Shown here: one piece after another, positions 35,813-44,846 of the stretch
How the letters are laid out: every line of letters starts with the position of its first letter
Numbering within the stretch: the stretch's first letter is position 1
Assembly (NCBI GenBank): GCA_017306415.1
Contig: JAFKIL010000001.1
Coordinates: forward strand, 868,001 to 932,000
Source: Microbacterium sp.
Lineage (GTDB): Bacteria > Actinomycetota > Actinomycetes > Actinomycetales > Microbacteriaceae
Length of the DNA: 64,000 nucleotides
Reading direction: 5' to 3'
Program-made: the position numbers and the translations under genes
The notes under the pieces: generated by a model
The model's database searches: none
What the model saw: only the letters and a program-made list of their open reading frames with translations
What the model was told of the DNA's origin: nothing

Positions 35813-36271
35813 ATGTCGTCGCCCTTCGCCGCGCCGTACGTCCCTCCTGCACCGGGCGCGTACGCCCCGCCGACGGCGGAGCGCCGCGGTCCCGGTCTCG
35901 GGATCACCGCCATGGTGGTGGCCCTCGTCGCCGTTCCGCTCGCGGTCGGCGCCGCCGCCGTGATCGGCTTCCGGGTCGGCCTCGGCGCCGGCAAGGAGAT
36001 CGCGGCCCGGCCGTTCGGGACGACGTTCGACCTGAGCGTGCTCACCCCCGTCCGGTACGACGTCTTGGCCGGGGAGATCGTGTTCTGGACGGCGACAGCA
36101 CTCGGCGTGTGGGCGCTCGCCCAGGGCATCGTCGCGCTCGCCACCGCGCGCGGGCGCGGCCCGGCCCTCATCGCCGTCGTCGTCGCGGCACTCGGGCCTA
36201 TCCTGTTCGTGGGTGCCGCCGCCGTCTTCGTGCAGGCGGGCATGGGAGCAGGATCGGGGATCGGCGGATGA
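35813..36271 (+). CDS. Small membrane protein, first of a paralogous pair
   Basis: A 152-residue protein: Pro/Ala/Tyr-rich cytoplasmic N-terminus (about 30 residues), then four hydrophobic segments including 'GITAMVVALVAVPLAVGAAA' and 'LGVWALAQGIVALATARGRG'. I do not know its function. The same architecture, including the W-A-L-x-Q-G-I-V-A stretch, is found in the next gene, so the two arose by duplication. ATG at 35813 is preferred over 35804 because a -10-like box covers the earlier codon. The stop overlaps the next ATG (ATGA). Confidence 0.6.
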   Translation: MSSPFAAPYVPPAPGAYAPPTAERRGPGLGITAMVVALVAVPLAVGAAAVIGFRVGLGAGKEIAARPFGTTFDLSVLTPVRYDVLAGEIVFWTATALGVWALAQGIVALATARGRGPALIAVVVAALGPILFVGAAAVFVQAGMGAGSGIGG

Positions 36272-36711
36272 GCGGCTTCACGACGTCGGGGACGGCGCGC
36301 GGGCGAGCGAAGGGGCCGCGCCGGCTCGGGCTCGTGGCCTTCCTGATCGGCGTCGGCGGCGTCGTGCTGGGGTCCGGCCTGCAGTTCTGGGCGGGGTACC
36401 ACCTGGGGTCCATCGCGCAGTTCGACGTCGTGCGCGCGGCCATCGAGGCGCAGAAGTCCATCGACGTGTCGAAGCTGCCCCCGGCAGGCGGTCGCATCGT
36501 CGGCGAAGTCAACACCATCTCGATCGTGGGCAGCCTCGCCTACTACGGCCTCGCCCTCTGGGCGCTCATCCAGGGGATCGTCGCCATCGTGCGCCGCCGC
36601 GGACGTGCGTGGGGCGTCGCGGCGATCGTGGTCATCGTGATCGGCTACTTCCTGGTGCAGCTCGCCTACAGCGGAGGTCTCGCGCTCGGCGCCGCGCCGT
36701 ACCTGAGCTGA
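36268..36711 (+). CDS. Small membrane protein, second of a paralogous pair
   Basis: A 147-residue protein with four hydrophobic segments ('LVAFLIGVGGVVLGSGL', 'ISIVGSLAYYGLALWALIQG', 'VAAIVVIVIGYFLVQLAY'). 'LALWALIQGIVAIVRRRGRA' parallels the sequence of the preceding gene. Between helices 1 and 2 lies a soluble loop of about 55 residues. Start and upstream stop overlap (ATGA). Function unknown; a complex of both proteins is plausible. Confidence 0.6.
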   Translation: MSGFTTSGTARGRAKGPRRLGLVAFLIGVGGVVLGSGLQFWAGYHLGSIAQFDVVRAAIEAQKSIDVSKLPPAGGRIVGEVNTISIVGSLAYYGLALWALIQGIVAIVRRRGRAWGVAAIVVIVIGYFLVQLAYSGGLALGAAPYLS

Positions 36712-36723
36712 CCGGGACGCCCC

Positions 36724-36744
36724 CGCACGCGACGCGGGCGTGCG
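36724..36744. terminator. Hairpin between convergent membrane-protein gene and pth
   Basis: CGCACGC (36724-36730) and GCGTGCG (36738-36744) form a seven-base-pair stem with a seven-base loop between the two convergent stops. It could act on both strands. No T-run is present. Confidence 0.45.
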
Positions 36745-36751
36745 CGCGGGG

Positions 36752-37336
36752 TCATGCCCGCGGCGCGTGGTGCGTCTGCTGCGCCGCGAGGAGGCCCTCG
36801 CCGATGAGCTGCTCGACGGCGTCCGCCGCATCCGACACCAGGAGCGGCAGCGCCTTGCGGTCGGCCGCCCCGAACGGATCCAGGACCCAGTCCGCGGCAT
36901 CCTGACGCCCGGGTGGCCGACCGATGCCCACACGCACCCGCGGGAACTCGGGCGTTCCGAGCGCCTTGGCCACGTCGCGCACACCGTTGTGGCCGCCATG
37001 ACCGCCGCCGGTCTTCAGCTTGATCGTGTCGAAGGGGATGTCGAGTTCGTCGTGGACGACGACGACGTGCGCGGGCTCGACGCCGTAGAAGGCCGCGAGG
37101 CCCGCGACCGGTCCCCCGGACACGTTCATGAACGAGTTCGGCTTCGCGAGCACGATCTTCGGGCCACCCGGGCGCAGCCACGTCTCCGCGACGCGCGCGT
37201 TCGCGCGGTGCGCCTTGAACTTCTCACTCCGACGCGCGGCCAGCTCGTCCACGACGAGCTGGCCGACGTTGTGCCGGGTCAGCTCGTACTGGGGCCCCGG
37301 GTTCCCCAGTCCCACCACCAGCCAGGTCTCAGCCAT
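36752..37336 (-). CDS. pth: Peptidyl-tRNA hydrolase
   Basis: A 194-residue enzyme that recycles peptidyl-tRNAs dropped by the ribosome. '[21 protein letters not shown]' holds the conserved Asn and catalytic His near residue 20, '[10 protein letters not shown]' and '[17 protein letters not shown]' hold the other active-site residues, and '[12 protein letters not shown]' the tRNA-binding loop. ATG at 37336 has AGGA seven bases upstream; GTG at 37342 would leave it too close. It lies directly downstream of rplY on the same strand, a usual order in Actinobacteria. Confidence 0.96.
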   Translation of the reverse strand: MAETWLVVGLGNPGPQYELTRHNVGQLVVDELAARRSEKFKAHRANARVAETWLRPGGPKIVLAKPNSFMNVSGGPVAGLAAFYGVEPAHVVVVHDELDIPFDTIKLKTGGGHGGHNGVRDVAKALGTPEFPRVRVGIGRPPGRQDAADWVLDPFGAADRKALPLLVSDAADAVEQLIGEGLLAAQQTHHAPRA

Positions 37337-37356
37337 GCTCACATCCTGCCGGAACG

Positions 37357-37390
37357 CGTCGAGGGGATGCGCGGACGCACCCCCTCGACG
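37357..37390 (-). terminator. Hairpin after rplY
   Basis: CGTCGAGGGG (37357-37366) and CCCCTCGACG (37381-37390) form a perfect ten-base-pair stem with a fourteen-base loop, 16 bases past the rplY stop and before pth. Confidence 0.65.
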
Positions 37391-37406
37391 GACTTCCTCG
37401 CGACGA

Positions 37407-38048
37407 TTACTCGGCGGCGGCCTCGCCGGCCTCCTCCGAGGACTCCTCGGACTGCTCGGCGGCCACGGCCGCGTCCGCCTCGGCGATCTCCGCTTCGGCG
37501 GCGAGCGCGGCCGACGGCACGGAGATCGCCACGATGAGCGTCTCCGGGTCGGCGACGAGCGCCGCGCCGCGCGGGAGGGAGAGGTCGGCGGCCGTGATGT
37601 GCGTGCCCTCCTCGAGACCCTCGACGTCGAGGACGATGTGCTCCGGGATGTGGGTGGCCTCGACCTCGAGCGCGATGCTCACGGCGTCGAGGTTCGCGAT
37701 CGTGCCCGGCGCGGGCTCGCCCTCGACGAGGATCGGCACGTCGACCTGGATCTTCTCGCCCTTCTTCACGACGAGGAGGTCGATGTGCTCGATGATCTGG
37801 TGCACCGGGTCCTTCTGGACGTCCTTGACGAGCGTCAGCTGCTCCTTGCCGTCGAGGTCGAGCTCGAGCACGACGTTCGCCCGGCGGATGAGCAGCGCGA
37901 CCTGGTGACCGGGCAGCGCGACGTGGACGGGCGACGTGCCGTGGCCGTAGATGACGGCCGGGATCTTGCCGGTCGCGCGAAGGCGGCGGGCGAAGCCCTT
38001 GCCGAAGTTCTCGCGAAGCTCGGCCTGGACCTTGGTGTCCTCGGACAT
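37407..38048 (-). CDS. rplY: 50S ribosomal protein L25/Ctc
   Basis: A 213-residue ribosomal protein binding 5S rRNA. The N-terminal L25 domain is clear ('[20 protein letters not shown]', '[18 protein letters not shown]'), followed by the TL5/Ctc C-terminal beta domain ('[20 protein letters not shown]', '[19 protein letters not shown]') and an acidic Ala/Glu-rich tail typical of Actinobacteria. ATG at 38048 has AAGGAG six bases upstream; the frame is open to 38207, but the extra residues are not conserved-looking. Confidence 0.96.
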   Translation of the reverse strand: MSEDTKVQAELRENFGKGFARRLRATGKIPAVIYGHGTSPVHVALPGHQVALLIRRANVVLELDLDGKEQLTLVKDVQKDPVHQIIEHIDLLVVKKGEKIQVDVPILVEGEPAPGTIANLDAVSIALEVEATHIPEHIVLDVEGLEEGTHITAADLSLPRGAALVADPETLIVAISVPSAALAAEAEIAEADAAVAAEQSEESSEEAGEAAAE

Positions 38049-38288
38049 GATGTTCTCCTTGCGGCGGACCCGCGCGGTGCAGGGTCCGGATGGTGTGGTC
38101 GGGATTCGACTCGAACGCGAGCGCGTGAGGAAAGCCGGAGCCTGCATCACCGCGTCGATCACGGATGCTTGGGCGCCGCCGCCAGGGGCCGCGCGACCGG
38201 AGGTCATCCCTCGCCGAAGTTGCAGTGATCGAGTCTACCAGGGGGACCGCTACGATGAGAACGCACCCTGACGCGCCGGAGGAAGACC

Positions 38289-38411
38289 ATGGACAGCCAG
38301 CTCAACTCGGACATCCTGCTCACCGTCATCGGCCTCATCGCGGCGATCGGGCTCGTCGGCACGGTGCTCGCGTTCTGGTCGATGGGCCGCCAGGCGTATC
38401 GCAAGGACTGA
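38289..38411 (+). CDS. Single-span membrane microprotein (40 aa)
   Basis: ATG at 38289 follows GGAGGAAGACC, a strong Shine-Dalgarno. The frame encodes 40 residues: a short polar start (MDSQLNSD), one hydrophobic helix ('ILLTVIGLIAAIGLVGTVLA'), and a basic end ('FWSMGRQAYRKD'). The pattern of a polar N-terminus, one helix and a basic C-terminus is common for bacterial membrane microproteins. It starts 240 bases after the divergent rplY start and is convergent with gntK (seven bases between stops). Function unknown. Confidence 0.55.
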   Translation: MDSQLNSDILLTVIGLIAAIGLVGTVLAFWSMGRQAYRKD

Positions 38412-38418
38412 GCGGCGC

Positions 38419-38946
38419 TCAGGGGCGCGCCAGCTCGCGACGGATGCGGTCCACGACCGCCTCGACTGATCCCTCGTTGACGACGGAGACGCCCGGCTCG
38501 TTCGGTTCGAGCTCCTCCCACAGCGTCAGCTGCGAGTCGAGCAGCGCCGGGGGCATGAAGTGCTCGCGCGTCTCCATCCGATGCTCGAGCTCCCCGCGCG
38601 GCACGCACAGCTCGACGAAGCGCACATCCGCGCAACCCCGCAGGATGCGGTCCCGGTAGCGGCGGGCGAGCGCCGAGCACGCGACGACGGCGCCGCCGGT
38701 CGGGGCGCACGCCTGCGCCGCCACGACGTCGAGCCACGGCATCCGGTCGTCGTCGGTGAGGGGATGTCCCGACGCCATCTTCGCCACGTTCGCGGGCGGA
38801 TGCAGATCGTCGCCGTCGACGAAGGGCACGCCGAGCCGCGCGGCGAGCGCCGCGCCGATCACCGACTTCCCCGCCCCGCTCGGACCCATCACGATCAGCC
38901 GGGACACCCCCTCCGCGTGCGCGCGCGCCGTCCTGCCGTCGGTCAT
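38419..38946 (-). CDS. gntK: Gluconokinase
   Basis: A 175-residue P-loop kinase that phosphorylates gluconate to 6-phosphogluconate. 'LIVMGPSGAGKSVIGAALA' is the Walker A motif near residue 18-36; 'FVDGDDLHPPANVAKMASG' and 'PLTDDDRMPWLD' are the substrate and lid signatures of bacterial GntK. Length is normal. ATG at 38946 has a GGAAGGG about seven bases upstream. It is divergent from gnd, whose enzyme uses the product, so the 209-base spacer probably holds a shared control region. Confidence 0.93.
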   Translation of the reverse strand: MTDGRTARAHAEGVSRLIVMGPSGAGKSVIGAALAARLGVPFVDGDDLHPPANVAKMASGHPLTDDDRMPWLDVVAAQACAPTGGAVVACSALARRYRDRILRGCADVRFVELCVPRGELEHRMETREHFMPPALLDSQLTLWEELEPNEPGVSVVNEGSVEAVVDRIRRELARP

Positions 38947-39155
38947 CGGCCACCCTTCCTCAGAGCTCGTCACGGGGATCGCGTGCACCGACGATCGCCT
39001 CTCCGCCATCCTCCACCCCCGCACGGTCAGGTCGGTGCCGCGGTGATCGCGCCCGCCCTCCCCGGCGCCTTCGCCCGTCGAGGTCCGGCGGGGCAGAGGG
39101 GGCACGACCAGTACGCTGGAACGGAATCCGAACAGACACCTTCCGAGGAGTGCGC

Positions 39156-40613
39156 GTGACCGAGAACGCCCAGGCAACCGCGAACATCGGCGTAGTGGGG
39201 CTGGCCGTCATGGGCTCGAACCTCGCGCGCAACCTCGCCTCGCGCGAGGGCAACACGGTCGCGATCTACAACCGCACCCACGCCAAGACCGAGGAGCTCG
39301 TCGCCGAGCACCCCGAGGCCGGCTTCGTGCCGACCGGGTCCTACGAGGAGTTCGCGGCAGCCCTCCAGAAGCCGCGCGCGGCGATCATCATGGTGAAGGC
39401 GGGAGCCGGGACCGACGCCGTGATCGACGAGCTCGTGCGCGTGTTCGAGCCGGGCGACATCATCGTCGACGGCGGCAACGCGCTGTTCGGCGACACCATC
39501 CGCCGCGAGAAGGCGGTGCGCGAGACCGGCATCAACTTCGTCGGGATGGGGGTCTCCGGCGGCGAGGAGGGCGCACTGCTCGGGCCGTCGCTGATGCCCG
39601 GCGGATCCGACGAGTCGTGGGTCACGCTCGGCCCCATCCTGCGATCGATCGCCGCCGTCGCAGAGGGCGAGGCGTGCGTCACGCACATCGGTCACGACGG
39701 CGCCGGCCACTTCGTCAAGATGGTCCACAACGGCATCGAGTACGCCGACATGCAGCTCATCGCCGAGGCCTACGACCTCATTCGCAAGGGCACCGGTCAG
39801 TCGCCCGCCGAGATCGCGGATGTCTTCGCCGAGTGGAACCGCGGCGAGCTCGAGTCGTACCTGATCGAGATCACGAGCGAGGTGCTGCGCCAGGTGGATG
39901 CCGAGACCGGCGCACCTCTCGTCGACGTCATCCTCGATCAGGCCGGCGCGAAGGGCACCGGAGCGTGGACCGTGCAGACGGCGCTCGACCTCGGCGTCCC
40001 GGTCTCGGGGATCGCGGAGGCGACGTTCGCCCGGTCGCTCTCCTCCCACCCGGAGCAGCGCGCGGTGTCGCGCGAGCTTCCCGGTCCGGACCAGGTGCTC
40101 ACCGCGCCGGACGCCGCGCAGTTCGTCGAGGACGTGCGTCTCGCCCTGTTCGCGTCGAAGATCGTCGCGTACTCGCAGGGGTTCGACGAGATCCGCGCCG
40201 GCGCCGCGCAGTACGGGTGGGACATCGACCTCGGCGCCGTCTCGAAGATCTGGCGCGGGGGCTGCATCATCCGCGCCCAGTTCCTCAACCGCATCGCCGA
40301 CGCGTACGCCGAGACGCCCGACCTCCCCGTCCTGCTGACCGCGCCCTACTTCGTCGAGGCGCTCGAGCGTGCGCAGGGCGCGTGGCGCCGGATCGTCACC
40401 GCGGCCGCGACCGCCGGCATCCCCGCACCCGCCTTCTCGTCGTCGCTCGCGTACTACGACGGCCTGCGCGCCGAGCGGCTGCCGGCGGCGCTCATCCAGG
40501 GCCAGCGCGACTTCTTCGGGGCGCACACGTACAAGCGCGTCGACAAGGACGGCACGTTCCACACGCTGTGGTCGGGCGACCGGACCGAGGTCGAGGGCGT
40601 CGACACGCACTGA
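39156..40613 (+). CDS. gnd: 6-Phosphogluconate dehydrogenase (decarboxylating)
   Basis: A 485-residue enzyme of the oxidative pentose phosphate pathway. 'IGVVGLAVMGSNLARNLA' is the cofactor-binding fold, 'IIVDGGNALFGDT' and 'GMGVSGGEEGALLGPSLMPG' are active-site motifs, and 'HFVKMVHNGIEYADMQLIAE' holds the catalytic Lys and the family signature. The long form of about 480 residues normally uses NADP. GTG at 39156 is chosen because GAGGAG lies five bases upstream; GTG at 39150 overlaps that site. A TACGCT sequence at about 39112 may be a -10 box. It is divergent from gntK. Confidence 0.97.
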   Translation: MTENAQATANIGVVGLAVMGSNLARNLASREGNTVAIYNRTHAKTEELVAEHPEAGFVPTGSYEEFAAALQKPRAAIIMVKAGAGTDAVIDELVRVFEPGDIIVDGGNALFGDTIRREKAVRETGINFVGMGVSGGEEGALLGPSLMPGGSDESWVTLGPILRSIAAVAEGEACVTHIGHDGAGHFVKMVHNGIEYADMQLIAEAYDLIRKGTGQSPAEIADVFAEWNRGELESYLIEITSEVLRQVDAETGAPLVDVILDQAGAKGTGAWTVQTALDLGVPVSGIAEATFARSLSSHPEQRAVSRELPGPDQVLTAPDAAQFVEDVRLALFASKIVAYSQGFDEIRAGAAQYGWDIDLGAVSKIWRGGCIIRAQFLNRIADAYAETPDLPVLLTAPYFVEALERAQGAWRRIVTAAATAGIPAPAFSSSLAYYDGLRAERLPAALIQGQRDFFGAHTYKRVDKDGTFHTLWSGDRTEVEGVDTH

Positions 40614-40629
40614 GCCGCGGGCGCAGGTC

Positions 40630-40635
40630 TAGGGT
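40630..40635 (+). promoter_or_regulatory. -10 box for epimerase gene
   Basis: TAGGGT is followed by six bases (CGACAC) and the GTG start at 40642. No Shine-Dalgarno site; leaderless initiation is likely. Confidence 0.5.
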
Positions 40636-40641
40636 CGACAC

Positions 40642-41637
40642 GTGACGAGTCGACGCATCCTCTACATCGGTGGCACCGGGGTCATCAGCACGGCGTGCGT
40701 GGCGCGCTCGGCCGAGGCGGGCGACGAGGTGACGGTGCTCAACCGCGGCGGCCGGGGGCGTCCCGTGCCGGACGGCGTGCGTGAGCTCGTCGCCGACATC
40801 CGCGATCCGGATTCGGTGCGCGACGCCGTCGGCGACGAGGAGTTCGACGTCGTGGCCGAGTTCCTCGCGTTCACGCCGGAGCACGTCGCCGCCGACGTCG
40901 CCCGCTTCGAGGGGCGTACGGGACAGTACGTCTTCATCAGCTCGGCGTCGGCGTACCAGAAGCCGCCGACGCACCTGCCGATCACCGATTCGACGCCCCT
41001 GCGCAACCCGTTCTGGGGCTACTCGCGCGACAAGATCGCGTGCGAGGACCTCCTGGTCGCGGCATACCGCGAGCGCGGCCTGCCCATCACCATCGTCCGG
41101 CCGTCCCACACGTATGACGACACTCTGCTGCCCACCAGCGGCGGATGGACGGACATCGCGCGCATGCGCGCGGGCAAGCCGGTCGTCGTGCACGGCGACG
41201 GCACGAGCCTGTGGACGCTGACCCATAGCTCGGATTTCGCAGTGGGCTTCTGCGGCCTTCTGGGCACACCCGCGGCGATCGGCGAGGCATTCACGATCAC
41301 GGGATCCCACACTCCCACGTGGGATCAGATCTACGGATGGCTCGCGGACGCCGCAGGGGTTCCCGACGCGCCCCTCGTGCACGTCGCGAGCGAGACGATG
41401 GCGGCGTTCGCGCCCGACCTCGGGCCGAGCCTCCTCGGCGACAAGGCCCATTCCGTCGTGTTCGACACCGCGAAGCTGCGCGCGCTCGTCCCCGCCTTCG
41501 GCACCACCATCACGTTCGACGAGGGGGCGCGTCGCATCCTGCGCCACCTCGACGCGCACCCGGAGCGGCAGCGCAACGACCCCGCTCTCGACGCCGCGTT
41601 CGACCGGATGGTCGCCCACGCGGCGAGCGCCCGCTGA
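40642..41637 (+). CDS. NAD(P)-dependent epimerase/reductase (extended SDR)
   Basis: A 331-residue extended short-chain dehydrogenase. 'RILYIGGTGVISTACV' is the nucleotide-binding motif, 'YVFISSASAY' the catalytic Ser region and 'YSRDKIACEDLL' the YxxxK pair. 'PITIVRPSHTYDDTLLPTSG' follows as usual in sugar epimerases. The substrate is not evident; many actinobacterial relatives are annotated as NAD-dependent epimerases or as mRNA-binding-type SDRs. It is convergent with the ABC exporter gene. Confidence 0.88.
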   Translation: MTSRRILYIGGTGVISTACVARSAEAGDEVTVLNRGGRGRPVPDGVRELVADIRDPDSVRDAVGDEEFDVVAEFLAFTPEHVAADVARFEGRTGQYVFISSASAYQKPPTHLPITDSTPLRNPFWGYSRDKIACEDLLVAAYRERGLPITIVRPSHTYDDTLLPTSGGWTDIARMRAGKPVVVHGDGTSLWTLTHSSDFAVGFCGLLGTPAAIGEAFTITGSHTPTWDQIYGWLADAAGVPDAPLVHVASETMAAFAPDLGPSLLGDKAHSVVFDTAKLRALVPAFGTTITFDEGARRILRHLDAHPERQRNDPALDAAFDRMVAHAASAR

Positions 41638-41650
41638 GGCGCCCGCCGGT

Positions 41651-42379
41651 TCAGCGGGTGATGTCGCCGACCTTGCCCTGATCGAGACGTAGCCGGCGGC
41701 GTGCCCGACGAGCGACGGCGGAGTCATGGGTGACGACGATCAGCGTGAGCCCTTCGTCGTTCAGCCCCGTGAGGAGCGCGAGGATCTCGTCGCGCATGCT
41801 CTCGTCGAGGTTCCCGGTGGGCTCGTCGGCGAGGAGCACGCGCGGTCGCTTGGCGATCGCCCGCGCGATGGCGACCCGCTGCTGCTGGCCGCCCGAGAGC
41901 TCGCCGGGCCGGTGGTCGGCGCGATCGGCGAGGCCGACGTGCGCAAGCGCCTCCTGCACCCGCTCCGCACGCTCCCCCGCGGGGAGGTCGAGCGGCTCCA
42001 GCCCCATGCTGACGTTCTCGGCGGCCGTGAGGGTCGGGATGAGGTTGAACCCCTGGAACACGAACCCGATGGCGCCGGCGCGTAGGGCGCCCAGGCGCGC
42101 GTTGGACGCCGTCGCGATGTCGGTGTCGCCGAGGAACACGGATCCCTCGCTCGGGCGGTCCAGGGCGCCGAGCAGCTGGAGCAGGGTCGACTTGCCGCCG
42201 CCCGTGGGTCCCTGGATGGTCGCGAACTCGCCGTCCGCGATCTCCAGGTCGACCCCGGCGAGCGCGCGGACGATGCGGCCCTTCTGCCGGTACGTCTTTG
42301 TGACGCCGCTCAGGCGATAGATGGGCGCCGAGGCGGATGCTTCGGGGGTGCCGTCCTGCTGTGTGTCGGTGATCGTCAT
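41651..42379 (-). CDS. ABC exporter ATP-binding protein (MacB/LolD-like)
   Basis: A 242-residue ATPase. Walker A 'IQGPTGGGKSTLLQLLGALD', Q-loop 'FVFQGFNLIPTLTAAENV', signature 'ELSGGQQQRVAIARA' and Walker B 'VLLADEPTGNLDESM' are all intact and match the MacB/LolD group. It is translated 70 bases after the permease 42450-43922 on the same strand. Together they probably form a mechanotransmission-type exporter. ATG at 42379 has a GGAGGAC site; upstream codons are low-complexity. Confidence 0.92.
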   Translation of the reverse strand: MTITDTQQDGTPEASASAPIYRLSGVTKTYRQKGRIVRALAGVDLEIADGEFATIQGPTGGGKSTLLQLLGALDRPSEGSVFLGDTDIATASNARLGALRAGAIGFVFQGFNLIPTLTAAENVSMGLEPLDLPAGERAERVQEALAHVGLADRADHRPGELSGGQQQRVAIARAIAKRPRVLLADEPTGNLDESMRDEILALLTGLNDEGLTLIVVTHDSAVARRARRRLRLDQGKVGDITR

Positions 42380-42449
42380 GTCGTCCTCCGCGGTGTGTGT
42401 GTGGTGTCGTGGGTTTCGGGGATGCGGGACCGGGTCGTCCATGGCTGCC

Positions 42450-43922
42450 TCACCCCACCGAGCGCAGGGCCTCGGCGGGACTCAGGCGGGCCGCACGCCA
42501 CCCGCCGAAGGCACCGGCGAGCAGGCCTCCCGCGAGCGCGAGGCCGACGGCCGCGACCAGCACCCACACCGTGAGCGGGGCGCCCAGGGTGATGTCGGTC
42601 GCCGACTGCGCGCCCGCGCCGCCGAAGCCGCCGCCTCCGGGGAGACCGCCGCCGCCGCCCGGGAGCGTCCCGCCGCCCGGACCCCCCTGACCGACGCCGG
42701 ACGGCGCCGAGGAGATGGTGGGCGAGATGAGGTTGATCGCCCAGATCCCGCCGAGTCCGATGACGAGTCCGATCGCGCCGCCGATGAGTCCCTGGATCAT
42801 CGACTCGCCCGCGACCTGCCCCACGATCCGACCGTTGGACCATCCGATCGCCTTGAGCGTGCCGAATTCACGGGTCCGGCGGGACACCCCGGAGATCGTG
42901 AACAGGACCGCGAGGACGAGCGCGACGGCGAGCACCAGGAGCGACAGCCACGTTCCGAGGCTGGTGATGAGCGACGTCGCGCTGGAGAGGGAGCCCGACA
43001 CGTTCGCGGCCAGGTCCGACTGCGAGCTCACCGTCGCGTCCGGCAGCGCCTTCTCGATGGCGGCCTGCACAGCCGCGATGTCTGTCGAAGAGGACGCCTG
43101 GACATAGACCGTGGACACCACGTCGCCGGTGTCGGCGAGCTTCTGCGCGACATCCAGCGGCAGGTACACATCAGCGGCGGTGTCGGCGCTGTCGGAGCTC
43201 GACGCCACGACTCCGACGATCTTCATCTTCGTGCCCGCCACCTCCACAGTGCCCCCCACCGCCAGGTCGTTCGTCTTCGCGTACGTCGCATCCACGACAG
43301 CCACGTCGGAGCCGGCATCCGAGCTCGCGAGCGCGCGGCCGCTCGAGACCGTCACCGCGGAGAGGGGTCCGACCGACGTGTTCGCCGGGTCGATGCCGAG
43401 CACGCTGAACGAGGTGATCTTGAAGCTGCTGCCGCCCGCGCCGTCCGAGCCGGTCGAAGGCGCAGAGCCCGGCTGACCCTGCTGCATCTGCGAGCGATCG
43501 GGCAGCTGTCCCGAGAACGAGGTGTTCGTGAGGCTCAGCGCGGCAGACGCCGACGACACCCCGTCGACCTTCTCGACCGTCGCGAGGACCGTGGATGCCA
43601 GCGTTCCGCGACGGAAGTCCGTCATCAGGCGCGATTGCGCGATGCTCGTCGTCCCGCCCGAGGAGGTGCCGTCGTTCCCGCCGAAATCGAACTGCTGCCC
43701 TCCCCCGGCCCCGCTGCCGGGCTGCTGCGCCGCGCCGGTGACGGTGAGGTCCGTCCCGACGCCGTAGACGGATTGGAGCGCCTGGGTCTGGGCGTCCTTC
43801 ACGCCCGCCGACAGCGCGTTCACGACGATCACGAGGGCGATGGCGATCGCGAGCCCCGCCGCGACGATGATCGTCTGCTTCTTGCGGCCACCGAGTTCGC
43901 GGCGCAGATAGGTCCAGTACAT
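42450..43922 (-). CDS. MacB-like ABC transporter permease
   Basis: A 490-residue permease: an N-terminal helix (about 17-38), a large extracytoplasmic MacB-type domain of about 300 residues, then three helices (first at 'LSLLVLAVALVLAVLFT'). 'SRRTREFGTLKAIGWSNGRI' is the conserved coupling segment of FtsX/MacB permeases. A Gly/Pro-rich insert ('LPGGGGGLPGGGGFGG') before the last helix is unusual. It is divergent from the two-component genes that follow at 44086, suggesting control by that system. The substrate is unknown. Confidence 0.9.
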   Translation of the reverse strand: MYWTYLRRELGGRKKQTIIVAAGLAIAIALVIVVNALSAGVKDAQTQALQSVYGVGTDLTVTGAAQQPGSGAGGGQQFDFGGNDGTSSGGTTSIAQSRLMTDFRRGTLASTVLATVEKVDGVSSASAALSLTNTSFSGQLPDRSQMQQGQPGSAPSTGSDGAGGSSFKITSFSVLGIDPANTSVGPLSAVTVSSGRALASSDAGSDVAVVDATYAKTNDLAVGGTVEVAGTKMKIVGVVASSSDSADTAADVYLPLDVAQKLADTGDVVSTVYVQASSSTDIAAVQAAIEKALPDATVSSQSDLAANVSGSLSSATSLITSLGTWLSLLVLAVALVLAVLFTISGVSRRTREFGTLKAIGWSNGRIVGQVAGESMIQGLIGGAIGLVIGLGGIWAINLISPTISSAPSGVGQGGPGGGTLPGGGGGLPGGGGFGGAGAQSATDITLGAPLTVWVLVAAVGLALAGGLLAGAFGGWRAARLSPAEALRSVG

Positions 43923-44085
43923 GGGTCTCCTCCTCGGCCCGGGTGCGGCCGTCGAGAAGGACGCTAGGGACGACGCTCATGGGGACCCCCTGCGCGGATG
44001 ATGAGAACCGTATGAGCGAGGATTCACAGGAAGGACATAGTCGCGCCCATAGGAAATGCACAGCGGGTGTCACACAATCGGAGTC

Positions 44086-44820
44086 ATGACCGCGATCGCC
44101 CCTGCCACGCCCCTGCATCGCGCCGATGGCGGCGCCCCTCGCGTGCTCGTCGTCGACGACGAGCAGATGCTCACCGATCTGCTCTCGATGGCCCTGCGCA
44201 TGGAGGGATGGGACGTCCGGACCGCGGCCTCGGGCTTCCAGGCGCTGCAGGCGGCGCGCGACTTCGGGCCCGACGCCATGGTGCTCGACATCATGATGCC
44301 GGACCTCGACGGGATGTCCGTGCTGCACCGGCTGCGGCAGAGCGGCAACGACGTGCCCGTGCTTTTCCTGACGGCGAAGGACTCCGTGGGAGACCGCGTC
44401 GCGGGGCTCACCGCCGGTGGCGACGACTACGTGACGAAGCCGTTCAGCCTGGAGGAGGTGGTCGCTCGACTCCGCGGACTCATGCGGCGCGCCGGCACCG
44501 CGCAGGCGAGCGAGGCGGAGCCGATCCTGCGCGTCGGCGACCTGTCGCTCAACGAGGACAGCCACGAGGTCGAGCGGGGAGACGACCAGATCGAGCTGAC
44601 CGCCACGGAGTTCGAACTCCTGCGCTACCTGATGCGCAACCAGCGGCGCGTCGTGTCCAAGGCGCAGATCCTCGACCGGGTGTGGAACTACGACTTCGGC
44701 GGCCGCAGCAGTGTCGTCGAGCTCTACATCTCGTACCTGCGAAAGAAGATCGACCAGGGCAAGGACCCGCTGATCCACACCGTGCGCGGCGTCGGGTACA
44801 TGATCAAGGCGCCCCAATAG
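44086..44820 (+). CDS. OmpR/PhoB-family response regulator
   Basis: A 244-residue regulator. Receiver domain: acidic pair in 'VLVVDDEQML', phosphorylated Asp in 'AMVLDIMMPDLDGM' and Lys in 'DDYVTKPFSLEEV'. A winged-helix DNA-binding domain follows ('LTATEFELLRYLMRNQRRVV', '...VVELYISYLRKKID', 'IHTVRGVGYMIK'). ATG at 44086 is chosen; ten further in-frame codons lie upstream. It is 26 bases before the sensor kinase gene, forming a pair. Its divergent position to the ABC exporter suggests that the exporter is its target. Confidence 0.95.
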   Translation: MTAIAPATPLHRADGGAPRVLVVDDEQMLTDLLSMALRMEGWDVRTAASGFQALQAARDFGPDAMVLDIMMPDLDGMSVLHRLRQSGNDVPVLFLTAKDSVGDRVAGLTAGGDDYVTKPFSLEEVVARLRGLMRRAGTAQASEAEPILRVGDLSLNEDSHEVERGDDQIELTATEFELLRYLMRNQRRVVSKAQILDRVWNYDFGGRSSVVELYISYLRKKIDQGKDPLIHTVRGVGYMIKAPQ

Positions 44821-44846
44821 CCACCCCGACCAGATCGAGCACCACC

